From contig OX359278.1 of the NCBI GenBank assembly GCA_947179155.2, positions 30,198,773-30,262,772 of the forward strand: DNA of 64,000 nucleotides. Reading direction: 5' to 3'. The DNA is from Hedera helix (taxonomy: Eukaryota; Streptophyta; Magnoliopsida; Apiales; Araliaceae). This document shows, one piece after another, positions 13,381-24,589 of this stretch (position 1 is its first letter; each line of letters begins with the position of its first letter). The notes under the pieces are model-generated. The model saw only the letters and a program-made list of their open reading frames with translations. It was not told the DNA's origin and did no database searches. The translations under genes and the position numbers were made by a program.

Positions 13381-14884
13381 AAAAATTTCGTCCCCGAAAT
13401 TATCTCATATACATTTCTATCAATTTTCATCTCTGAGTATAACTCTTTACTTATCAAATTCTATGACCACCCTTTTCTAGGAAGTTCATACTTCTAAACT
13501 CATAATTCCAGAACAATGGAATATCTTGCAGAAGAATAAATTGAAAATCAATATCTTACAGAAGAATAAATTGAAAATCAAAATATTCATTAAAACTTTC
13601 ATAATATGCTGAGGGGTCATCAAGACTGTGAACATGGAATTAACTGAATTCCGAATAAATAGTATTTATCCCTGTAAATACTTATAAACAGAGTGTTTAT
13701 CAATCACAAAGATTGAAAACATTCCATAGGTGTACGCTAGGTGATCAACCTATCTTACTTCTGCGTTGTGCACAACGACTTCTCACGGGGTCGAACTCTT
13801 TGGATTTACCAACCCATATCAGCATGCCACCACTGTTGGGCGCCCCCTCGCGGGTTCTTTATTCATGGCTCTGACATATCCTCCATTATGGGGTTGTTCA
13901 CCTCAGACTTACTACAAAATTCCGCTCCAACATAAGTTGGATTGAAAAATAAAACTCGAGTCATTTCTGACCAAAAAGTGTCCAGTCAAAATAAATGACA
14001 TAGACTCACATCATTGAACTGTTCGTATATTACGACTCAAAAATCATTTCAGATTAGTTAAAGTAACAAAAATTCATTTATAGGACTTCATGATACCGCA
14101 CCGTTGCAACAGTGCGTTGAGGATTCCGTCTTTTCATCTCTGCACCATGGCTTTAATGGCGTGTGATGATTTTATAAATACATTTTGATATTTTCAAATC
14201 AATTTGTCTAGCCGAAACAATTAGCATAGACTCTTCTTTAAACGTTTCAAAATACTAAAAATCATTTTGACTTTGTCATATTACATCATACCATAGTGGG
14301 CTTAAAAATACATCCAACACTAGGTTACTCTGCATTGATGACTCCATCGTTTATTATGTCATCACCAGTAACGATGGACTTCTACACACCTCGTGTTACT
14401 GCGACTTAATAATAAAACAAGAAAATTCATTTGTCTTTTCAAAAGCACAACAGTGCGAATTTGGCACGATTTTAAGAATTTCAAAATCTAGCATAGCTAG
14501 AAGATTTGGAATATCCTAAAACCTCAAAACACCTCAAATTTTTCCTCCACATTCTTTTTCAGCTTAATAACTATATCTATTATAGTCTTAACCTGACTAC
14601 TTAACTCTATCTATACTTACTGTTCATCAAACTTACCACGTATTTGGGCTCAGCAACTTACCACAATCATATGGTTTGAGGAACTTGTCCTAGTCAGGCC
14701 AAAGTCGCCCATTCGCTGAGGGGCTCCACCACATGACTATGAGTCACGAACTTACTATGCGTGTCAGTTCTCAGAACATGAACTTATCTTAACATCCTCT
14801 ACCTATCCGTTATACAAATGAGAAAAGAATCACCTTCTCAACATACATATAGTGAATAGCGCGACACCAGGTTTCAGTTGATTA
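13381..14884 (-). other. Non-coding interior of the giant element, left part
   Basis: I see no gag, protease, RT or integrase motif on either strand. There is a 30 bp direct duplication at about 13526-13585 (two copies containing CAGAAGAATAAATTGAAAATC). A 64-codon ORF at 13741-13935 has no recognisable domain. The sequence is presumably leader-like or packaging sequence kept by a non-autonomous element. Confidence 0.6.
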
Positions 14885-15128
14885 TCATTATAGTAAGCCA
14901 AGTGGTCGTCAAACCAAACACAATCTCCTGCCCATACAAGAAATTGGTCAACTCAGCCACTAATCAATATAGGAAGTTAAGCGGTCGTTAAACCAAGAAC
15001 AAATTCCCTGCCCATACAAAGGACTGTTCAACTCAACCACTGTATCAATATAGAAAGCTAAGCGGTTCTAAAACCAAGCACCAATTCCCCGCCCATACAA
15101 GGAATTGTACAACTCAGGCACTAATATG
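14885..15128. repeat. Three tandem copies of an 80 bp repeat
   Basis: The word GCCCATACAA recurs at about 14930, 15010 and 15091, each preceded by AAGCGGTCGTTAAACCAAG-like sequence and followed by TCAACTCAGCCACT-like sequence. The copies are diverged. The array lies in the interior of the giant element, just before the nested solo LTR. Confidence 0.85.
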
Positions 15129-15157
15129 AGTCCTCAATTAAAAACCTACAAACCTCT

Positions 15158-17756
15158 TGTAATATCCCAGATATTTCCAAGATTTTAAATAATATCTTAA
15201 TTGATTTTATTAAAGGTTAAGGTTTAAAACCTAGAATTTGAGAAGTAAGATGTGTAGAAAATAGGTAAACATTTTTTTTAACATAATTTATTTGTTAGAA
15301 ATTAAATGTGGGAATATTTTAATAATGCATGTAAAGAATTTATTAAGGAAATAAATTCAATTGAGAAGTGAAGGTGATTATATTAATATCTATATATATA
15401 CCTAGAGTTGAGTTTGTTAGTCAAACAAGATGAGGTGTGAAGTAAATTAAATACTCAATAAAACTAATAAATTAATTAGTTTTAGTATGGATTAAAAAGG
15501 AAAGTCATGTAATATAATTAATTGAATTAATTATATAAGTTATGAATTAAGGTTATGAGTAACAAGTAGGGAAGTGGAATATTGCCTAGAAGGACAATAT
15601 TAATAAGTTAATTAATTAAGTAAATTACTTAATTAATAAGTTATTATAGATGTTAGCCCAATATGGAGATATTTGTATGAAATGGGTAATTAAATAAGGG
15701 AGCCCAATAAAAAGTAAGTTATGTAGCCCAAACCATTAAAAGTCAAATGATGGTCAATGGTTGGGAGAAGCATTTCAAGTATTGATTGAGTGTAGAGAAT
15801 TAACTAGTGTAGGGTTAATTGAATAACCCTAGTTGGTAGACAAGAGAGAGCATTAACCAATCATTGGTTAATTGCTAGGTATATAAAGGCGGTGTTAAAA
15901 ATTAACTATGAATGAGTTAATTAAGTAAACCAATGTGGTAGAATTAATTATAGCAAGTCTAATTGGATTATATTATAAGTTCAATTGAGGTATTAAACTA
16001 GGTCAAATTAATTAACTTAGTAATCTATGTGATTTATTAAACATTTGTGTATTCTTGTTGTTCTTCGGTATTAAAGATTGTCACTAATAGTAATTAAATT
16101 AGTGAACAAACCTTAAGTGTGAAATAGCAAGAAATGTGCTATAATTAATTACGGTGTTAATTCAAAATATGGAATATAAATAATTTGAATGTGTATTATA
16201 TTTAAATTATTAAATTAAATAATTTAAATATGTATTATATTATAAAAATGGGAATTTAAATAATTAAATAATTAAATTAATTATTTAATTATAGTACAAT
16301 AATTATTTATTGGACCAATATGATTTGGGTCCATTTCTTTCAATTTGGGCCGTATATATTGCGCTTGTAATTGGTTATCCGTTAACCAAAATAGGAAGAG
16401 AGACTCGGTTAGTTGTAAGAGCCGGTGTCTGTGTTACGTAACGTGTAAGGTGGTTGTGAGCAGAGAACATGATGCTCGTCAGAGGGAGTTGGTGAGCAGG
16501 GTAAGGTCACTGATGGAACAGGAGAGAGAGTGGAGTGTTCTTATTTAACTAAGCCTTCTCCATTTCTTCTCCTTTTTATTTTCCATTTCGTCTGATAAGA
16601 GTGAGATAGAAAAGCAGGGTAGTGTTATTATTCTTCACTCCTATGTTTCCTTCTGTGAGCGTCCCATTGAGAGAAAGAGTAAGAGTTTGTGAAGAAGAAG
16701 AAAGCCAAGAGGAGAAATGAAGAAGCTATGAAGGTATATTGTTATACACTTGTTTAATGTTTGATTTGATTGGGTAAATGTTAGTTTTAATGAGATTAAT
16801 GGTATTAGATCATGAATATTTTGTGGGTAATGGTCTAACCATAGATTTAAATGAATCTAGTAGGTGATTCACGGATTAAATTAAATGAAAGGAAGTTGAA
16901 GAACACAAATTCGCAGGAAAGCGGTGTTGTGTTACGGTCGGTTGATGATTTTTATAAAATTGAATATTTGGAGTTAGAGAGTGGGTAAGGTACCAAATTA
17001 AAGCTACGGGAGTAATCTACACGTAGAAATTTTTAGATCTCAGAAATTCTTTGTGGTTTGTTCGTAGTGACTGTTTGAATCAGTTTGGGTCAGACCGAAA
17101 TGCTGCTGCCCAGAAACTGTAGCGATTTTTGTTCATTGTAAAAATCATATAAAATCATGTGTTTGGAATTTGAAGTTGGTATAAACTACAAAGTTGTAGA
17201 TATGGAAGTTATCTAAAAGTACCCAAAATATTTAACGATTTTATGGTGTAGAGCATTTTTGAATGAATTAATGTTGTGTGACTGTCCTGGAGATTTCATT
17301 CTCTGGACAGGTTGTGTAAAACGTTAGATCTCTGTTGTTTGGTACATCGGATGAAGTTAAGGTCTGAATAAGAATTAAAGTAGACTTCATACGGTTTAAT
17401 TTGATATAAAGTTGGTCAAAAACGGACTAGTAACGAAGAAGTTATGATATTTCTAACAATTACCCTGTTGTCGGAGAACACTCTCTTGCAGTTGGCTGTC
17501 CGAAGGCCGAAGGCCGAAGACGGAAGGAAGAAGGCCGAAGGCCGAAGGTCGAAGACCGAAGACGGAAGGAAGAAGGCCGAAGACGGAAGGCCGAAGGCCG
17601 AAGGCCGAAGGCCGAAGACGGAAGGAAGAAGGCCGAAGGCCGAAGACGGAAGGAAGAAGGCCGAAGACGAAAGGAAGAAGGCCGAAGGCCGAAGGCCGAA
17701 GGCCGAAGGCCGAAGGCCGAAGATCGAAGGACGAAGGCCGAAGACCGAGGACCGAA

Positions 17757-17787
<31 letters not shown>

Positions 17788-19570
17788 AAATTGAAGGATT
17801 AATAGTAATTGTAAGTGGAGTTAATTATTATTAAATGTTCAATAATAAGGGTAATTGGTTAAGTTGTTATTATGTGATTAAATAATAACCGAACATGGTT
17901 TAATATTATTGAAGAATTAATAATATAAATGTACAATTAAGATGTTACAAATTTGTTAATATCAATTGTAGATTAGTCAGATATTATTACGTGGATAATA
18001 ATATCGTTGGGTAGTTAAAATATTATTCAAGGAAGATAATATTGGTTGGTAACTATGTAATTTTAAAAAGGGTTGCCATTAATTAATTACTATTAAGATA
18101 TTAATAATTTAAGGGAAATGGAGATAATTAAATTAATTATTATGATATTAAATAATAATTAAAGTGAATTAAGGAAATAATTAATTATTGTGCAACAATG
18201 ATTAAGGTAAACTATTATTAAAAAGGAATTAATAATAGTAATGATTATTTAAAGTGTTATTTAACAATTAAATAACATTATAAGTTATTACTAATTGATA
18301 GTCAGATTTAAAATATTTCTCGAAATGGATAATATTATGATAACTCATCGAGTTAAATGTTGTGATTAAGTTAAACCAAAGGTATGGTCCATTAGTGACT
18401 AAGTAGTTGTTCGACCTAACCAGAAATAAGGTCCAGGCATTAATACAGTGACAATAATAAATGTCAAAACTGCATAGTTTGCACAAAAGATTTACGGTGT
18501 TGAATATGAAACACTGAGTCAAGGCAACGAGAGATTTAAAATAGGAAATTAACTATATGAATTTTAAAAGGGGGACGATAAGAAGAAATAAATATCTTTA
18601 AAGATTTAGTATTGAGTCAAACTGTGACTGATATTATATATCGTTGATCTCACATACTGTATAGGTGATGCAAGGAACGTGAAAGATTAACATAAGCTGG
18701 TTATACACGTCCAGGCAAGTTTTTCAGAACGTGTTGCATTATGTGCATGATTTATAAGTTGTTATTAAACTGTGATGTGCTCATACGTGGTTATGTGCAA
18801 ACAGGTTTTAATGTGCCTTTGTGAAATAAGTTGATTTGAACTGTTGATATGCGGTAGTTGATTTAAGACAATTGTTCTGCATTGAACTATATGTCATGAT
18901 AGAGGCTAGACATGAAGCATAAATTAAATGCGAGGCATGATATGCATGAGAAATGTTAAGATGCATGAAGCATGAAGCATGATTGAACTGTTTTACGTGT
19001 TATGTGAAACTGTTAGACTTGCTGAGCCGTCGTGCTCACCCTTGCTTAAAACAAAACATTACAGAGTAGCTTGAGGAAGTCGATTACTCCAGTAGAGGCA
19101 AAGATGAAGATTAACTAACGAGTCATCAAGATTGAAGCATAGGTGCTTTTGTAGTAAAACCTTGCGGTAGACTAATTCATTCACTTGTGTAAGTAGATAT
19201 GAAGAGTTTATGTTTTGTTGTGCTATAGATTAGCAAACTTAAATTGTTAAGAGAACATTTACAGATTATTTGAATATCATTTTTCAGACATTGTCCTATA
19301 TGAATAAGGATAATAGGATGGTGTGATTGAGTCATTATACATATGATCTCAAATTGATTGTAATAGAATGTCGTATCATGTATGATATGAAGACATACTA
19401 GGAATGTATAAAGATTGCGATTCTGGAATAGAAAGAGATGTTATATAATTGTAAATAAATAATTATTTAGCAATTATAATATTGTTGTAAGTCATGAACG
19501 ATAAGGAAAAGGTAGTACTCGTGTTGAACCGAGTTCGAGGTTCGGGGAACCCGGATTCGGGGTCGTCACA
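15158..19570 (+). mobile_element. 4.4 kb gypsy-type solo LTR nested in the giant element
   Basis: Starts TGTAATATCCCAGATATTTCC at 15158, ends GGGTCGTCACA at 19570, and has a perfect 5 bp duplication CCTCT (15153-15157 and 19571-19575). The termini resemble those of its host's LTR but the body differs, so it is a related family inserted in the opposite orientation. I see no second LTR, primer site or coding domain inside. It contains a heptamer minisatellite at 17499-17756. Short ORFs at 16345-16548 and 18268-18522 have no recognisable features. Confidence 0.85.
17499..17756 (+). repeat. Heptanucleotide purine-rich minisatellite
   Basis: About 37 head-to-tail 7 bp units, mostly GGCCGAA with variants GACGGAA, GGAAGAA, GGTCGAA and GACCGAA, followed by a run of A with scattered T. 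The + strand is nearly all purine apart from CC/C. A 7 bp unit without stops leaves an open frame (17444-17767) of Arg, Lys, Glu, Gly and Pro, which I regard as a by-product of the repeat. Confidence 0.9.
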
Positions 19571-19575
19571 CCTCT

Positions 19576-20095
19576 AACTTCTCTTGATATGAATTTTGTC
19601 AATTCATACCTTATCACACTCAACACTTCAAGAGTCCACTTGTTACTATTTCAGTATCTTCATTGTTATAGCACCATGCTATCAAAACCACCCCTTTAAT
19701 CATTTAACAGACCATTTGTCATTCCATGATTTTACTATGGTCATCGTGATCTTATAATGCAATTGATTTCCCTGTACTATTTCTCCTTTATTCTAGGATC
19801 GTTTAATTCTATCACCTTATCATTCATCTCTGATCATTTTACCGTACGATCCTTCTCTTTTTAAATTCTTGAATCAAGTGTTCCCTGATTCTTATTCCAC
19901 TTATTTGGATTACACTCATTAAAGATCCTTCTTTGAATCTTTTCATATATCTATGTATCTATATAGATTTATTTCTTCCTTTATAAACTGTATATGTTCA
20001 TTTCTAAACTCTATCTGAGTTTATCCTTTCACTGTCTTCATTATCTTTCCATGATTATAGCCTAAGGTACTGCTACCTAAGAACTATAACCTATC
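19576..20095 (-). other. Non-coding interior of the giant element, right part
   Basis: Leader region between the primer site and the nested solo LTR. It is T- and C-rich on the + strand, with no ORF or recognised motif. It may hold the packaging signal of this non-autonomous element, but nothing in the sequence proves that. Confidence 0.5.
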
Positions 20096-20110
20096 AGCTC
20101 TGATACCAAC
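20096..20110 (-). other. Primer-binding site, initiator tRNA-Met type
   Basis: On the - strand the sequence TTGGTATCAGAGCTG starts two bases after the end of the 5' LTR. TGGTATCAGAGC is the standard complement to the 3' end of plant initiator tRNA-Met, used to prime minus-strand synthesis. It shows that the right-hand LTR is the 5' LTR and the element lies on the - strand. Confidence 0.92.
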
Positions 20111-21624
20111 CTGTAACGCCCCCAAATCCGGGTTCCTCAAACCCTAGACTTGGTACGTCACGATACATCATCTTCATACATGTTCTATAACTAATGCGGA
20201 ATATATAAATATAAATTGTTTATTCTACAACATTTCCCAAGGTTTCTAACCTTAACTTACATATATACCTTTAGATTCATAAAAAAGGTTTACTAAATTA
20301 CTTACATCATATAACAATTTAGTTATAATGAATAACACTATAATCTTGTCTTTTGCTTCTGTCTCCGTCTCTCCTCGGACATTCGTATTATTCTGAAATT
20401 TGTTATCATGATATAGCAAGAGTGAGCAACGACTTTGCTCAGCAAGTTTAAATACAATAACGATATATCATGATTGAAAGAAAGAACAAGCTTTCGGATT
20501 TTCAACAATATAATAATTGTGAAAGAGTACGAATCATAATTTCAATAATTGAATGACTGAATCAAGTAATGTTGAGTGTCAATAATGACCATGAACAATT
20601 TTAACTGAACCTTATGGTAATGAAGGTGATCAGCCTTTCATACCTGATGAACACATGCAACAAGCACTATATGCGAATCAACAATTTAAAGATGTGGAAT
20701 AATTATACAGAATTAAACCATAGCATGCTTGAAACGTAATAACTTGAATTTGAGTTAGGGACTTGAACAATAAAATAATATATCATGCTCGAATATAAAT
20801 TGAGTAGGGTTTAGGAAACTTGCCTGTCTGCTCAGCTACAATTAATGTCTAGTTTTAACTAACTGACTTTGAAAGACCTAACATCAATAAAGTTGGTCTA
20901 ATAATTAGTACAGCGTATTTGTACAACTATACGCTCATTAAGAAACTTATCTACCACACATAAGTACTAACACATAATTTACATCAGTCAAAACAATATT
21001 ATTAACCTTATAGACCCTCAATCAAATTAGGTTAATAATTTAATAAATTAGAAAATATTTTTCTTAAGTGTTGGACACTTATTAAACTATTAAACAATTT
21101 ATTATAATTGTTTAAACAAAGAGTTAAAAGACATTTTCTTTATTTCATTAAATCTAATTTCATTTAATTACTATTTATCATTAATTAAATAGTAAGTAAT
21201 TAACTACCTTTAGTTATTATTTAATAATAAATAATAACCTACTAGATTTATTTATTATTTAAAATTAATCAAATAATAAATAATTATATTATATTAAAAA
21301 TAATCAAATATCTTTAGTTATTATTTAATAATAAATAATAACTAATTAACTAGATTCATTTATTATTTAAAGTTAATTAAATAATAAATAATAAAATTAT
21401 ATAGTAAATACTCAAATATCATTAGTTATTATTTAATAATAAATAATAACTAACTAAATTTATTTATTATTTAAAGTTAATCAAATAATAAATAATTAAA
21501 TAATCAATCTTAGTTGTCTTTAATTATTATTTAATAGTAATTAAATAATAATTAATTAATTTATCATCCTTGTTTATTATTTAATATTAATTAAATAATA
21601 ATTAGTTTAATCATAAATTCAGAA

Positions 21625-22090
21625 GATATAATATTAACTAGATTAATATTTACAACATTTAAATATTAATCCTAAATACTTATTATATTTAAAAAAAATA
21701 TAATATTAAACTAACTAGATTAATATTTACAATATTTAAATATTAATCCTAAATACTTATTATATTTAAAAAAATATAATATTAAACTAACTAGATTAAT
21801 ATTTATAATATTTAAATATTAATCCTAAATACTTATTATATTTAAAAAAATATAATATTAAACTAACTAGATTAATATTTACAACATTTAAATATTAAAC
21901 CTAAATACTTATTATATTTGAAAAATATAATATTAAACTAACTAGATTAATATTTACAACATTTAAATATTCATCCTAAATATTTATTATATTTGAAAAA
22001 TATAATATTAAACTAACTAGGTTAATATTTACAACATTTAAATATTAATCCTAAATATTTATTATATTTGGAAAATATAATATTCAATAC
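21625..22090. repeat. 75-80 bp AT-rich tandem repeat in the 5' LTR
   Basis: Counterpart of the array at 10161-10635, with the same unit order and a few base differences. Confidence 0.85.
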
Positions 22091-22287
22091 TTAAATATCA
22101 TTTTTGTATTATTAATATTTTTGTTATAATTTTTAATTAATTTTTAAACATTTAAATTAATTAAAATTATCCAGAATGGCAAAATCGTAAATAAACTGAA
22201 AAACCGGACCGATGGCAATTTCGTAATTAAACAGAAAACCGAACGGAGGGGCAGTATCGTAATTTCACGCAAAAATCTGATGACGCG

Positions 22288-24393
22288 TGTCGACGCCGGG
22301 ATTTTCGTTCGTCTCGTTTTTTATTTATTAAAAATGTCCCTTTCCAATTTTAGCCTTTTGAATTAAATGTGATTTTGAAAAGGGTCGGCTTAGTGTCGAC
22401 GGGTTTTGAAAGATCGATTTTTTTATGAGCCAATTGACCAGAGTCGCCAGTTGGTATATTTGAAATGGATGTACCAACTCATCCGAATTTGTTTTCGTAA
22501 TCGCTGGCTCATATGTGACTCCGATTAATTGGTCCGCAAACCGAGATTCATAGAGTTCGGGGGCTTGCTTAAGCGAGGGGAAGGTGTTAGGCACCCCCCG
22601 ACTTCCGTGAAACACGGTTACCGCAATCTTGATATTTTCCTATCCTTTTTAAATCCTAAAATGTGTGGTTTTGCGTGTGTGTGCGTGCGTGCCTAGGTGA
22701 ATGTTTGTGGTGCGTTTTGCATAAAAGTTCGCTTTTATTTTTATATGGCAAAAGTGTTATCTGGAAAGTGTTTTGGACGTTCTTTGACCCAAATGACGAG
22801 GCTTCGCTTTTTATAAGAAAGATTGATTTTAATTTCGAAAGCGTTGAGGGTTTTTTATTTAGATGTCATTTTAGAAAACAATAGTTTTAAACTTTTGTCA
22901 AATAGGAATCGAGACTATACATTGCCTTCTAACAGTTAATATAAATAAATCGAGGGCAACTTCTAGAACTCTTTAACCCTATGCACAAAGTTTAATGAAA
23001 ACATTTATTTATTTGCAAAATCGTTTTTTTGTGACGTTTTAAAACCAACTAAAGCCTATTCATCAATTATGGATTAAAGTTTACCAAAACACTTAACCTT
23101 TAAACCTCGTGAATCTAATATCCTAAATTTGCTTGATTTTATAAAATCTTCATTATTTGCCTTATTTTGAAAACCATTTTTCGTGTCGTAAATTAAAACA
23201 TACATCCCAAAACGTGTCGGGGTTATCTACGGGCATGTAAGCCATCCAGACAACCCCAAACACCCACAATCACATATTTCATTATTTTCACGGGGCCTTA
23301 ACCCGAACACGACCTTGTGTCGTTTTAAGGCCCAAAAATTTACATATTTACATAAAGGTGCATCGCGATCGTTACATACGTAAAAGCTAGAAAATAAACT
23401 AAAGGGATATCATCGGGAGGTTAGGAGGAGATTCTATCCGCAATAAATCCTCTCTAACCATCCCTAATCCATAGATCCCAAAACAAATATCAACTACATT
23501 GGATCTAACTTTCAAATACACTAAAACAAACTATTTAAATAGCAATGCACCAAATATTTTCGGATCCACAGAAGATCCACCCAACAAACACAATAAGAAC
23601 AAAATAAAAACTAGATCTACAAGATTTGATATATCAAACACCACGACGCTATGAAAACTCGGATTTTTTACATTCCAAATGATGAAATAGATGATTCAAC
23701 ACTTGGAAACCAAAATAGGATACAAAGATTGTACAAAGGATGAAGAAATCTCACTCTTTGGAACAAACCCGTGGGTTTCTCTCTCTAAAATCTCGTTTCT
23801 CTCTCTACATTTCCGCCATTTTCTTCTTCTCCCGCGAGCTCTCTCTCTCTAAAAATCTATTTTTTCTTCTCTTCTGGTTCTCGGGTTGAAGATGGCGATC
23901 TATAGTGCCTCAGCAGGCAGCCGCAGATGCATCTGCGGCCAGCCGCAGATGCATCTGCGGCTGCCTGCTGTGGCCGTCTCCTCGGCTGCCGTGTGCCGCC
24001 CTCGAGCCACGCGAACGTCTTTTTGTCGGCAGCCGCGACTGCATCCGCGGCTGTCCGGCGCATTTTTCTCGAATTTCGTGCCACGCGGTATTAATTTGCC
24101 AATTTCTGCTGTATTATTTCGGAAGGCTGTTCCTCGGTGTATAAATTGCTCGTTGTGCTTCGTAAGCGGAGTGGCCATTAGTCGTCTTTTGTGGTCAGCT
24201 CAGGCCTTTTTGGATTAACTGTTCGCCTTGCCTCAAGTGACCGGATGCTCGTTGTCCGTTGTGGCGGTTTTGACCATAAATCGCTGGGGTGGCTTTGTGC
24301 TGGGGTCCACCTTTCTTTCCGCATGTCGGGTCAAATGACGATTTTGCCCTCCTGCCAGGGTTAGTAGAGAAGTGCAAAATTTGGGTGTCTACA
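22288..24393 (-). mobile_element. 3' LTR of the Tat-like element
   Basis: 2106 bp, + strand start TGTCGACGCCGGG and end TGGGTGTCTACA. It differs from the 5' LTR at 32492-34597 at two positions I could find: 22697 G (partner 32901 A) and 24210 T (partner 34414 C). Small ORFs in both LTRs (for example 23886-24218) arise from the same GC-rich patch around the inverted repeat and show no known domain. Confidence 0.95.
23911..23970. repeat. Perfect 60 bp inverted repeat in the LTR
   Basis: Two 29 bp arms (23911-23939 and 23942-23970) are exact reverse complements separated by the two bases CA. Each arm also contains the perfect 20 bp palindrome GCCGCAGATGCATCTGCGGC. A third, imperfect version lies at about 24027-24058. 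The structure could extrude as a cruciform or fold as a strong hairpin in the LTR transcript. Confidence 0.95.
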
Positions 24394-24408
24394 GCTGCCC
24401 CTCTTTAT
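24394..24408 (-). other. Polypurine tract of the Tat-like element
   Basis: On the - strand the sequence AAAGAGGGGCAGC directly precedes the 3' LTR (TGTAGACACCC). This is the usual Tat/Ogre form of the plus-strand primer. Confidence 0.85.
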
Positions 24409-24589
24409 CATGTCTATGGAATGAAATATGAAATGGACATGATAAAGAAGTAGGCACCCGATGCACGGGAAAGACAGTATGTGTTTTATCGATGCAATGC
24501 ATATGTTTGAGATAATGCAAATGCCGCACTTGACATGATCGCGTAGGGGTCGATTCGAATTTCACGAATGGATGTTGCTTGGGTTTCGT

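Noticed and set aside
17444..17767. 107-codon Lys/Arg/Glu-rich ORF
   Set aside because: It is a by-product of the 7 bp repeat, which has no stop in any frame.
20096..20110. tRNA-like sequence TGGTATCAGAGC (also at 51429-51441 and 59651-59662)
   Set aside because: Only the 12-18 bases complementary to a tRNA 3' end are present, placed exactly at LTR ends. No cloverleaf can be formed.
23857..24218. Cluster of ORFs on both strands with CICG and RRCICG motifs (also at 34061-34422)
   Set aside because: They arise from the perfect inverted repeat and its GC-rich surroundings in the LTR. The same peptide motifs on both strands reflect the palindrome.
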